Below are positions 5,165 through 12,515 of a stretch of DNA of 14,764 nucleotides, in pieces. This DNA is from Acidobacteriaceae bacterium. Lineage in GTDB: Bacteria; Acidobacteriota; Terriglobia; Terriglobales; Acidobacteriaceae. The stretch covers positions 1-14,764 of the forward strand of contig PKYX01000117.1 of assembly GCA_003132825.1 (NCBI GenBank), written 5' to 3'. Every line of letters begins with the position of its first letter. The stretch's first letter is position 1. Both the position numbers and the translations under genes were made by a program. The notes under the pieces were generated by a model that had not been told where the DNA came from, did not search any database, and saw only the letters and a list, made by a program, of their open reading frames with translations.

Positions 5165-5267
5165 CCGCCCAACCAGCTTGGCGCCTCGCTATCCTCAACC
5201 CCCGACCCGCCGGAATCCCCGGTGATCGCTTCTTTTTTGGGGGGCTGCGCGGCGTCGGCAGCCTCGG

Positions 5268-5292
5268 GCAGGCCGCGATCGGCAGGGCCTGC
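5268..5292. terminator. Hairpin in the convergent gap after gltX
   Basis: GCAGGCC (5268-5274) and GGCCTGC (5286-5292) form a perfect 7-bp inverted repeat with an 11-base loop, 7 bases past the gltX stop in the 135-base gap between the two convergent genes. There is no T-run on either side of the stem; a T6 run at about 5233-5238 is on the plus strand and some 30 bases before it. It could serve as a Rho-assisted or 3'-protecting hairpin for gltX. Confidence 0.3.
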
Positions 5293-5299
5293 GGTTCGC

Positions 5300-6769
5300 T
5301 CAAGAGGAGAGAAGGGTCGGCGCTTGCAGGCGGGCCACCGTCTTTTCTTTCCCCAGCGCGGCCATCACTGCGAACAGGCTGGGAGCGACTCCTTGCCCGG
5401 TCAACGCGACCCGCGCCCCGTTGATCAGCACGCCCGCCTTGACTTTTTTTTCCGCGGCGAAGTCGCGCAGCACCTTTTCTGCCTCCTGCTCGCTGAATCC
5501 ATTGCCCGATGCCGCATAGCGTGCCCCCAGCTCGGCCAGCATCTGGCGGATGGGATCGTCCTTCAGGAATTTCTCGACCGCTGCCGGATCCGGCTGAAAG
5601 CTGTCGGTGAAAAAGGCGCGGAACGAGGTCGCGAAATCCTGCAGGCTGCGGGCGCGGCTCTTGAGCAGGTCCACGGTCGAGAGCAACCAAGCTCGGTCGG
5701 TGCGCTCCGGCGTCACGCCTGCCCTTTCCCACTCTCGCTCGATGAGCGGGAGGAGCTTCTCCGCGGGATAGGCACGGATGTACTCGCTGTTGAACCAGTC
5801 CAGCTTGGCGCGATCGAAGACGGCGTTTGAACGGGAGATGGCATCGAGCGAGAAAAGCCGGATCAACTCTCCGTCGCCCAAGATCTCGGGGGTGCCCTCG
5901 GGCGGAGTCCAGCCGAGCAGGGCGAGAAAATTCCGCATCGCCTCGGACACAATGCCTTCGCCGCCGTATGCCATGACGCTCGTGGCACCGTGGCGCTTGC
6001 TGAGACGAGTCTTGTCCGGGCCGAGGATCAGCGGCACATGGGCGAACACCGGCAAAGGGGCGCCCAGCGCTTGGTAGAGCAGGACCTGCTTGGGAGTGTT
6101 CGAGACGTGGTCGGCGCCCCGGATGATATGCGTTATCCGCATGTCCAGGTCATCGGCGACCACGCTCAGGTGGTAAGTCGGGCCGCCGTCGGAGCGCACG
6201 AGCACGAAATCCTCGAGTTCGCGGTTGGCGAATTCCACGCGGCCGAGGACGGCGTCGCCGAAGCTGGTGCTGCCCGATTCCGGGACGGCGAATCGCACCG
6301 CGGCGGGCGCGCCGCTCGCGCGCCGCCCGGCCGCTTCTTCGGCCGAAATCCGGCGGCAAGTCCCGTCATATTTCGGGGGACGCCCCTCGGCCGCGGCCCG
6401 GGCCCGCCGCTCCTCCAGTTCTTCTTTGGTGCAGAAACAGTAATAGGCGCGGCGCGCCGCCACCAGTTTGGCGGCCGTCTGAGCGTAAATCTGCCTGCGC
6501 TCGGTTTGGTAGTAGGGGCCTTCATCCCAGTCGAGGCCAAGCCATCGCATGCCTTCGAGGATGCCCTCCACCATCTCACTGGTCGAGCGCTCAAGGTCGG
6601 TGTCTTCGATGCGCAGGACCAGGGTTCCGCCGTGATGCCGGGCAAAGAGCCAGTTGAATAATGCGGTACGGGCGCCCCCGACGTGCAGATACCCGGTAGG
6701 CGAAGGAGCAAAGCGAACCCGGGGACCAGGGGTCGGCGGACGGGGTGGGGCCGCAGATGAATCAGGCAT
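5300..6769 (-). CDS. gltX: Glutamate-tRNA ligase (GluRS), 489 aa
   Basis: Class I aminoacyl-tRNA synthetase charging tRNA-Glu (and tRNA-Gln in organisms that use the amidotransferase route). The N-terminal APSPTGYLHVGGARTALFNW carries the HIGH-type motif H29-V-G-G, and LSKRH at 256-260 is the KMSKS-type motif. Cysteines C111, C113 and C138 match three of the zinc ligands of E. coli GluRS at the same spacing, but the fourth position (His in E. coli) is Arg here. The C-terminal helical anticodon-binding region is present and the length is normal. ATG 6769 is chosen; ATG 6784 and an in-frame GTG at 6844 lie upstream, but a promoter at 6790-6819 sits inside the longer version, which excludes it. 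The N-terminal ~15 residues are Pro-rich before the fold begins. Confidence 0.95.
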   Translation of the reverse strand: MPDSSAAPPRPPTPGPRVRFAPSPTGYLHVGGARTALFNWLFARHHGGTLVLRIEDTDLERSTSEMVEGILEGMRWLGLDWDEGPYYQTERRQIYAQTAAKLVAARRAYYCFCTKEELEERRARAAAEGRPPKYDGTCRRISAEEAAGRRASGAPAAVRFAVPESGSTSFGDAVLGRVEFANRELEDFVLVRSDGGPTYHLSVVADDLDMRITHIIRGADHVSNTPKQVLLYQALGAPLPVFAHVPLILGPDKTRLSKRHGATSVMAYGGEGIVSEAMRNFLALLGWTPPEGTPEILGDGELIRLFSLDAISRSNAVFDRAKLDWFNSEYIRAYPAEKLLPLIEREWERAGVTPERTDRAWLLSTVDLLKSRARSLQDFATSFRAFFTDSFQPDPAAVEKFLKDDPIRQMLAELGARYAASGNGFSEQEAEKVLRDFAAEKKVKAGVLINGARVALTGQGVAPSLFAVMAALGKEKTVARLQAPTLLSS

Positions 6770-6789
6770 GTCGGCTAAGTCCATTCCCG

Positions 6790-6819
6790 ATGTTACGGTT
6801 AGCGGAAAAGCACCGTCAA
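6790..6819 (-). promoter_or_regulatory. gltX promoter
   Basis: On the minus strand TTGACG (6819-6814, five of six to the -35 consensus) is followed after 18 bases by TAACAT (6795-6790, four of six to the -10). Transcription would begin near 6783, so the message starts at or just inside the ATG at 6784 and about 14 bases before the ATG at 6769. The leader is therefore extremely short or absent. Confidence 0.5.
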
Positions 6820-7122
6820 GCAACCGGTCTTCGTCTGGCGCCACCTCAGCCCGCGGCGAAACCGGTCGAAGGCCGCTGCCCGGGATCTGAGGTTACGTTC
6901 GTACTTGGGCTCGCGGGTGCGACCCGCCGGGTCCGCGAATCTCATGAAGTGGAACTCCTGCGGCAACCGAACGATAGCAGATGTCGAGGCAATCATCGCG
7001 GCGGGCGAAACCGACGGTGCTCCTCGGGTGCCGAAAAACTGTTGTGTTGGCCGGGTTCCTGTGAAAGCATTGATAGCAATCCCCCAAGCACTGAATGAGC
7101 CCCTCTGTCGGGAGGCGGAAAG
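6820..7122. other. Divergent intergenic region between gltX and the GGDEF/HD-GYP gene
   Basis: About 300 bases without an accepted gene. It holds a perfect inverted repeat GCGGGT-GCG-ACCCGC at 6913-6927, which could be an operator or a hairpin, and a strong ribosome-binding-like GGAGG at 7111-7115. I found no convincing sigma70 promoter pointing toward the signalling gene. Short frames here have no protein character. Confidence 0.4.
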
Positions 7123-7137
7123 CTGTTTTTCGGCGTC

Positions 7138-10100
7138 ATGAGCAGCCTCACAATCAGCATGGTCATCGTACCGGGCGTTGTGGCCCTGCTGCTCTTCCTC
7201 GTCTTTACTTACCTTTACGAACAAAGCAGGAGGGCATACTTTCTTGCCTGGGAGCTCGGCTGGGCGGCCTACACCCTGCACTATGCGCTGAACGCCTGGG
7301 CAGCCATCCGGGGACCTTCTGCACTCCTGTCGGTGGCCGCCTCGCTTCTGTTAGTGGCTATGGCGCTGTGTATCTTCGTCTCCACTCGCCTGATGTGGGG
7401 GAAATTCCGGCTGCGCTGGTATGACCTGGCGCTGGCCGTGGCGGGTGTGGTTGCGGTCTTCTGGAATCATGGGCCGCAATTCGCCCGGGGTTGGCTCGGC
7501 TCCGCCCTGCTTCCCCATTCCCATCTCCGGCTGGAAGTGGGTCTGGCGGCGGTCCTGCTGTATTGTTCTGCGTCTTTCTACATCTTCGGCCAACGGAAAA
7601 ACTCCGGAGCTTTCAGCCTGCTGGCCATCTCGCTGGCGCTGTGGGCGGTGCTGATGACGTTTGGGCAGTTCCGCAGCCCCTTCGTCGAAATCTTCGGCAC
7701 GGCGGGTTCCTTGCTCGGTCCGGTGCCGCAGATGCTGCTCGGTATCGCCATGGTGATGGTGCTGTTTGAGAACGAGCGCAATGCGGTGCAGGAAAATGCG
7801 CTTGCCTTCTCGACCTTGGGGGTGGATGCCCGGCGCCTGCTGACGGCTGAGGATCTGGGGCCGAGCATGCAGAACGTTCTCGATCGCCTCATTGCTCCCC
7901 TGCCGACCGGCCGAGCCTTGATCTGTATGTCGGAACGCTGGCGCACGATTCTGCCCTCGGTGCACCGCGGGTATTCCGCGGACTTTGTGAAGAGGATGGA
8001 AACGACCGGGGCCGGAGAGTATCTCTGCGAACTCACTTACCGGCGGGGAGGCTTTGTCAGCTTCCGCAACGTGAGCGACATGTCCGAACCTCTGCCCGCG
8101 TTCCCCGGCAGCCTGTTTGAACAGTTCCGCAAGGTTCTCGGGGAAGAAAGCATTCGCCACCTGACCGCGGTCAGCCTGCAGACGCGGGAGCATAACTTTG
8201 GCGTGATTCTGTTTCCCCAGTCCGAGCGTCGCCTGTTTGGATCTTCCAACCGGCAAATGCTGACCGGCTTGGCGCTGCAGATTGGGCTGACCCTCGAGAA
8301 CTACGTGGTCATGCACGATGCCCAGCGCCGGACCAAGGAATACGAACTGCTCACCGAGATCGGGCAGGCGATCAGTTCGCGCCTCGATCAAGACGAAGTC
8401 TTGCGCGCGGTGCAGCAAGAGCTGGGACAGATTTTTGACACCAGCAACTTCTACATCGCCTTTCAGGAAGGCGAGGCCATCCGCTTTGAGCTGGAAGTCG
8501 AGAAGGGCGAAGTGATGCCCAAGCGTTCGCGCAAGGTGGCCAACGGTCTCACCGAATACATCATCCGTACCGGACAGCCGCTCCTGATCCGCTCCGACTT
8601 GGAGAAGGCGCGGGAGCGCCTGGGCGTCACCCTGGTGGCGGGGACGCCGGCCAAGTGTTTCTGCGGCGCGCCCATTCTTTTGGCCGGCCGGCCCGCCGGG
8701 GTCATGGTGGCCATGAATACCGAGCGCGAGTACGTGTTTGAGCCCCGCGACCTCGAAGTGATGCAGACTGCAGCCGGACAGGTTTCCGTGGCGGTCGAAA
8801 ATGCCCGCTTGTTCGCCGAGGAACAGCGGCGGTCGCGCCAGTTTTCGTTTCTCAACAATATTTCGAAGACGGCCATCTCGAGCGAGGACTCCGAGCAAAT
8901 GTTGGCCGATATCGTGGCTGAGATTCAAAAGACCTTCCGCTTCGATCACATCGGGATCGGCATTCTGGACTATGCCAGCAAGGACATCGAGATTCGGGCC
9001 GAGGCCGGCATCACCACTCAGGCGCTAGGCAAGCGGATCCCTCTCGGGACGGGAATTCTCGGCCGGGTGGCGCGGACCGGAGAGACCGCGCTGGTGCAGA
9101 CCTCGGGCGATGGGCCTCTGCAGGGCGTGCTGCCGCAGTCGCGGGCGGTGTTGTGCATTCCGATTACCTATGGCGACACTTTGTTGGGCGTGCTCAACGT
9201 CGAGAGCCAGCATGAGGACGCTTTCTCCCCGCAAGACGTGCTGATCATGAGCACGCTGGCCGACCTGCTGGCGACGGCGCTGCACAATTCGTTCGTCTTC
9301 CAGAAACTGCAGCAGCAGTCCATCACCGACGGGCTGACCGGGATCAAGACCCGCCGCTTTTTCTGGGAAGCGCTATCTTCGGAGTGGAAGCGGGCTTCGC
9401 GCTCTGGGCGCCCGTTTTCGGTGGTGCTGGTGGATCTGGACAAATTCAAGGGGGTCAACGACACCCTGGGCCATCTGGAAGGCGATCTGGTGCTGGCGCG
9501 GGTGGGCCGTCTGCTCGAACAAAAGTGCCGGCAGTCGAACGTGGTGGCCCGCTACGGCGGGGACGAGTTCATCATTCTGATGCCGGAAACCGGAATCGAG
9601 CAGGCGCAGGCTCTGGCCGAACGCTTGCGCGTGTGGCTCGCGACCGACACCATGCTGAGCGAACATCACATCACCGGCAGCTTTGGCGTGGCCAGTTTTC
9701 CGGTGCACGGTTTTTCGGCGGAGGAATTGATCCGCGTGGCCGACGCCGGCATGTATGTCTCGAAGCGCGCCGGCGGGGACCGGGTTTCAACGGCCGAGGA
9801 AGTTGGCGAAGATGAGGGCGTGGCGGTGCAGCGCCAGCTGGTTTCCGGCTACATTGAGGGCTTTCTGCAGCGCGAGCACACCGGACCTGAGCATCTCGAG
9901 GAGCTGAAGACTACCCTCAAGAAACTGAGCGGCGGCGAGGATGGCAGCTTCAAGCTGCTGCGGGATTCCATCGAAACTTTGGCGCACGCCGCCGAATCCC
10001 GCGAGGCGCATGCCTCCGGGCATGGCGAGCTGGTGGCGCGGTACGCGGAAGTCATCGCGAGCGCCCTGGGCTTGTCGCGGGAGGAGGTCGCGGACCTTGG

Positions 10101-10533
10101 GTACGCGGCGCGGGTGCACGATGTGGGGAAGATTTTTGTGCCGGAGCGCATCCTGAACAAGAGCGGCCCTTTGAGCGAAGAGGAGTTTTACTTGATCAAA
10201 ATGCACGCCCACGTGGGCGCCGAGATCCTCGGAACTCTGCCCGACAGCGAGGCCCTGCGCCAGGCCGTCGAGCACCACCATGAGGCCTTTGACGGGACCG
10301 GGTACACGGACGGTTTGCGCGGCGAACAGATTCCGCTCGGGGCTCGCATCCTGGCCGTCGCCGACGCTTTCGCCAACATGACCACGGAGCGCTCCTTCGC
10401 CCCCTCAAAGAGCGGCGAGCAAGCGTTGGCGGAGCTCGAGAAGCTGAGCGGCATCCGCTACGACGGTATGCTGGTGCGGATTCTGATGCGGGAATTGAAG
10501 CTCGAAAAGGCTTCCCGGACGCTCGGAAATTAG
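7138..10533 (+). CDS. Seven-TM / GAF / GGDEF / HD-GYP-type c-di-GMP signalling protein, 1131 aa
   Basis: Membrane sensor with both a diguanylate cyclase and a phosphodiesterase-type domain. Residues 1-210 hold about seven hydrophobic helices; 225-395, 402-560 and 566-720 are three GAF-type sensor modules (each preceding a helix such as VAVENARLFAEEQ); the GGDEF domain follows at about 724-885 with DLDKFKGVNDTLGH and an intact GGDEF at 807-811. The inhibitory I-site position reads RQSN (R798-N801) where RxxD is expected. A linker leads to an HD-GYP-type domain at about 965-1125: H994-D995 in HDVGKI, H1023/H1025, HHH at 1046-1048, D1076, but GYT (1055-1057) in place of GYP. So synthesis of c-di-GMP looks possible; hydrolysis is likely but less certain. 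No ribosome binding site precedes ATG 7138; GGAGG at 7111-7115 is ideally spaced instead for a CTG at 7123, in frame. Confidence 0.93.
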   Translation: MSSLTISMVIVPGVVALLLFLVFTYLYEQSRRAYFLAWELGWAAYTLHYALNAWAAIRGPSALLSVAASLLLVAMALCIFVSTRLMWGKFRLRWYDLALAVAGVVAVFWNHGPQFARGWLGSALLPHSHLRLEVGLAAVLLYCSASFYIFGQRKNSGAFSLLAISLALWAVLMTFGQFRSPFVEIFGTAGSLLGPVPQMLLGIAMVMVLFENERNAVQENALAFSTLGVDARRLLTAEDLGPSMQNVLDRLIAPLPTGRALICMSERWRTILPSVHRGYSADFVKRMETTGAGEYLCELTYRRGGFVSFRNVSDMSEPLPAFPGSLFEQFRKVLGEESIRHLTAVSLQTREHNFGVILFPQSERRLFGSSNRQMLTGLALQIGLTLENYVVMHDAQRRTKEYELLTEIGQAISSRLDQDEVLRAVQQELGQIFDTSNFYIAFQEGEAIRFELEVEKGEVMPKRSRKVANGLTEYIIRTGQPLLIRSDLEKARERLGVTLVAGTPAKCFCGAPILLAGRPAGVMVAMNTEREYVFEPRDLEVMQTAAGQVSVAVENARLFAEEQRRSRQFSFLNNISKTAISSEDSEQMLADIVAEIQKTFRFDHIGIGILDYASKDIEIRAEAGITTQALGKRIPLGTGILGRVARTGETALVQTSGDGPLQGVLPQSRAVLCIPITYGDTLLGVLNVESQHEDAFSPQDVLIMSTLADLLATALHNSFVFQKLQQQSITDGLTGIKTRRFFWEALSSEWKRASRSGRPFSVVLVDLDKFKGVNDTLGHLEGDLVLARVGRLLEQKCRQSNVVARYGGDEFIILMPETGIEQAQALAERLRVWLATDTMLSEHHITGSFGVASFPVHGFSAEELIRVADAGMYVSKRAGGDRVSTAEEVGEDEGVAVQRQLVSGYIEGFLQREHTGPEHLEELKTTLKKLSGGEDGSFKLLRDSIETLAHAAESREAHASGHGELVARYAEVIASALGLSREEVADLGYAARVHDVGKIFVPERILNKSGPLSEEEFYLIKMHAHVGAEILGTLPDSEALRQAVEHHHEAFDGTGYTDGLRGEQIPLGARILAVADAFANMTTERSFAPSKSGEQALAELEKLSGIRYDGMLVRILMRELKLEKASRTLGN

Positions 10534-10627
10534 CCCGCGGCCACCCGACTCGCCCCCCCCTCGATTTCCTGTCCCGTCAAACTCTCCTAGCGATTCCATC
10601 TTTCCTACCCGGTCCAATGGCTGCGTG

Positions 10628-10643
10628 AGCCGGCCCGCCGGCT
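10628..10643. repeat. Palindromic hairpin after the signalling gene
   Basis: AGCCGG-CCCG-CCGGCT is a perfect 6-bp inverted repeat with a 4-base loop, 95 bases past the stop of the GGDEF/HD-GYP gene. It resembles in composition the palindromes beside tuf. There is no T-run, so it is not an intrinsic terminator. Confidence 0.4.
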
Positions 10644-10654
10644 TGCATGTTGGG

Positions 10655-10672
10655 AGTCTGACCCTTCAGACT
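10655..10672 (+). promoter_or_regulatory. Perfect hairpin just upstream of the SDR start
   Basis: AGTCTGA (10655-10661) and TCAGACT (10666-10672) form a perfect 7-bp stem with loop CCCT. The stem ends 7 bases before the ATG at 10680. The only Shine-Dalgarno-like sequence, GGGAG at 10652-10656, lies on the far side of, and partly in, the stem. Folding would bring GGGAG close to the start codon or mask it, so the element could control translation. Confidence 0.45.
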
Positions 10673-10679
10673 ATCCCTC

Positions 10680-11456
10680 ATGCAGCTTTCACTCTCGGGC
10701 AAGGTTGCACTGGTGACCGGTGGTTCGCGGGGCATCGGGCGGGCCACGGTTCGGATGTTCGTCGAGGCGGGCGCACGGGTTCTGTTCAGCTACGAGAAGG
10801 CCCGCGAAAAAGCCGACCAGCTCGTCGCCGAACTCGGAGCAGAAAATTGCGCGGCCCTGGCCTCCGATCTTTCCGGTCTCGAATCCCCGCGCGAACTGGT
10901 GACCGCCGCCGTCCGGCGCTTTGGGCGCCTCGATATTCTGGTGGCCAATCACGGGGTGTGGCCGCGGCAAGACGTTCCCATCGAGCAGATGAGCGATGCC
11001 CAGTGGCGGCAAACCGTCGCGGTCAATCTGGACAGTGTGTTCGCGCTGATCAAACCCGCCGTGGCGCAGATGAAAAAGCAGGAGAAACGGGGAGCCGCCG
11101 CGGGGCACATGGTGCTCCTCAGCTCGACCGCGGGGCAGCGCGGGGAAGCATTTCACGCCGACTATGCCGCGACCAAAGGCGCGCTCATCAGTTTGGTCAA
11201 AGGGCTCTCGACCGAGCTGGCGCCGGATGCCATCTATGTCAATTGCGTTGCGCCCGGTTGGGTCGATACCGACATGTCGGCGCCGATTTTGCGCGATCAG
11301 GCGACGCGGGAAGAGGTCTTGCGCAAGATTCCTCTGGGGCGCGTGGCGCAGCCCGAGGAAATCGCAGCCCCGGTTCTGTTCCTATGCACCGAGCATGCGG
11401 GATTCATCACCGGGGAAATCTTCAACGTGAACGGGGGGGCGGTCTTGGTGGGATAA
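10680..11456 (+). CDS. Short-chain dehydrogenase/reductase (FabG-like), 258 aa
   Basis: NAD(P)-dependent oxidoreductase of the classical SDR family. The cofactor-binding TGGSRGIG is at residues 13-20, the NAG motif reads N90-H91-G92, and the catalytic residues are N116, S149 (LLSST), Y162 and K166 (YAATK). APGWVDTDM at 191-199 and the C-terminal GEIFNVNGG are standard. Length is normal. R17 in the glycine loop and the basic residues nearby would favour NADPH, as for FabG, but the substrate cannot be assigned; the true fatty-acid FabG usually sits next to acpP/fabF, which are absent here. Its start follows a hairpin at 10655-10672. It stands 146 bases after the signalling gene and need not be in its operon. 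Confidence 0.92.
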   Translation: MQLSLSGKVALVTGGSRGIGRATVRMFVEAGARVLFSYEKAREKADQLVAELGAENCAALASDLSGLESPRELVTAAVRRFGRLDILVANHGVWPRQDVPIEQMSDAQWRQTVAVNLDSVFALIKPAVAQMKKQEKRGAAAGHMVLLSSTAGQRGEAFHADYAATKGALISLVKGLSTELAPDAIYVNCVAPGWVDTDMSAPILRDQATREEVLRKIPLGRVAQPEEIAAPVLFLCTEHAGFITGEIFNVNGGAVLVG

Positions 11457-11545
11457 AAGGCCTGAAAACTGGCCCCGCGAGCCCATCCCCGGACACCAGG
11501 CGCGGGTCAGGCCGCATCCAAGCACGGAGGTTGTGCAAAAGCAGC

Positions 11546-11551
11546 TACAAT
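11546..11551 (+). promoter_or_regulatory. Candidate -10 box for the 270-aa secreted protein
   Basis: TACAAT matches the -10 consensus at five of six positions, 32 bases before the chosen ATG at 11584. No good -35 is found 16-18 bases upstream, so the call is weak. Confidence 0.28.
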
Positions 11552-11583
11552 TTGTTCGCAGGGCGTCGCACCAACCAGAAAGC

Positions 11584-12396
11584 ATGAAGTCTCTTGTGCT
11601 ATTTTCCATTCTCCTGGCCGTGCTCCCGTTCTCCGGGGGCGGATCACCGGCTGCGTTCGCGCAGTCGATTCCCGTCGATCAGGACAACCCCCATAAGGCC
11701 AAGGCTCTGCTCGATCAGATGGTTCAGGCCCTAGGAGGGCAAGCCTATCTTTCGATCGAAGACATCTCGCAGGAAGGCCGGACGTACAGCTTCTATCATG
11801 GTCAGGCCAACAGCCTGGGCATCGTGTTCTGGCGTTTCTACAAGTATCCCGACAAGGACCGCATCGAACTCACCAAGAAACGCGACGTCATCGAGCTGTT
11901 CAACGGCAGCGAGGGCTACGAGATCACCTACAAGGGCACGCACGCGGCCGACCCCAAGGATCTGGCCGACGTTCTCAGGCGCCGCCAGTTCTCCTTGGAC
12001 TGGATCATCCGCCGCTGGCTGAGCGAGCCTGGAGTGGCGCTGTTTTACAACGGGCCTTCGGTCGCGGGCAACAAGCCGGCCGATCAGGTGAGCATTTTGA
12101 ACGCCCGGAATCAGGGCGTGACCCTGGACATCGACTCGAGCACTCACCTGCCCCTCAAGAAGAGTTTTTCCTGGCGCGACCCAACCGACAAAGAGCGCAA
12201 TACCGAAGACGAGCTCTACGATGCCTACCGGGCGGTGCAGGGGATTATGACCCCTTTCAGCGTCACGCGGTTCTATAACGGGGACATGTCGAACCAGCGG
12301 TTTCTTACCTCGGTCAGCTATAACCAGGGCCTCGGCGACGCCAAGTTTGACGCGCAGATTACTTACGGTCCGAAGCCCCCCGTATCGACTCAGTGA
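11584..12396 (+). CDS. Secreted protein of unknown function, 270 aa
   Basis: ATG 11584 starts a clear Sec signal peptide: MKS, a hydrophobic core to about residue 16, then a cleavage site after AFA (residues 24-26). An upstream ATG at 11533 would put 17 non-signal residues in front, so it is not chosen. The mature part has the sense of a beta-rich periplasmic or outer-membrane-facing domain (alternating aromatic and charged strands such as GIVFWRFYKYPDKDRIEL), vaguely like the LolA/outer-membrane lipoprotein-sorting fold that is common in acidobacterial hypotheticals, but I see no diagnostic motif. There are no cysteines and no lipobox. It precedes lpxC by 119 bases, so a link to envelope biogenesis is only contextual. 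Confidence 0.82.
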   Translation: MKSLVLFSILLAVLPFSGGGSPAAFAQSIPVDQDNPHKAKALLDQMVQALGGQAYLSIEDISQEGRTYSFYHGQANSLGIVFWRFYKYPDKDRIELTKKRDVIELFNGSEGYEITYKGTHAADPKDLADVLRRRQFSLDWIIRRWLSEPGVALFYNGPSVAGNKPADQVSILNARNQGVTLDIDSSTHLPLKKSFSWRDPTDKERNTEDELYDAYRAVQGIMTPFSVTRFYNGDMSNQRFLTSVSYNQGLGDAKFDAQITYGPKPPVSTQ

Positions 12397-12483
12397 ACCC
12401 CCAGGGGTGCGGTACTAACTATCTTTGCCATGTTTTGTTTAGCCCGAACTCCCGCCGGCTGAGCCCGCGGTTTTGCCACCGAG

Positions 12484-12501
12484 TGTGGTTGATTTACCAC
12501 A
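12484..12501 (+). promoter_or_regulatory. Hairpin before the lpxC ribosome binding site
   Basis: TGTGGT (12484-12489) and ACCACA (12496-12501) form a perfect 6-bp stem around TGATTT, ending three bases before the GGAG ribosome binding site (12505-12508) of lpxC. Because LpxC is the committed step of lipid A synthesis and is controlled after transcription in other bacteria, a translational role is plausible but unproven. It could also be an operator. Confidence 0.35.
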
Positions 12502-12515
12502 GCCGGAGTTGGGCC

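Noticed and set aside
5206..5240. CCGG-AATCC-CCGG followed by TTCTTTTTT as an intrinsic terminator for the DsbD_N-like gene
   Set aside because: The stem is only 4 bp and about ten bases separate it from the T-run, so it is too weak to call.
5222..6661. Plus-strand frames opposite gltX (about 5222-5830 and 5990-6661)
   Set aside because: They lie antisense to an unambiguous GluRS and have no recognisable domain.
7351..8949. A 532-codon frame on the minus strand, antisense to the GGDEF/HD-GYP gene
   Set aside because: It is rich in His, Gln and Arg with no domain sense, as expected from reading a high-GC gene backwards; the plus-strand frame has clear domains and motifs.
10625..11587. A 320-codon plus-strand frame overlapping the SDR gene
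   Set aside because: The SDR frame has all catalytic motifs in the right order; this one is Arg/Gly/Ala-rich noise in another phase.
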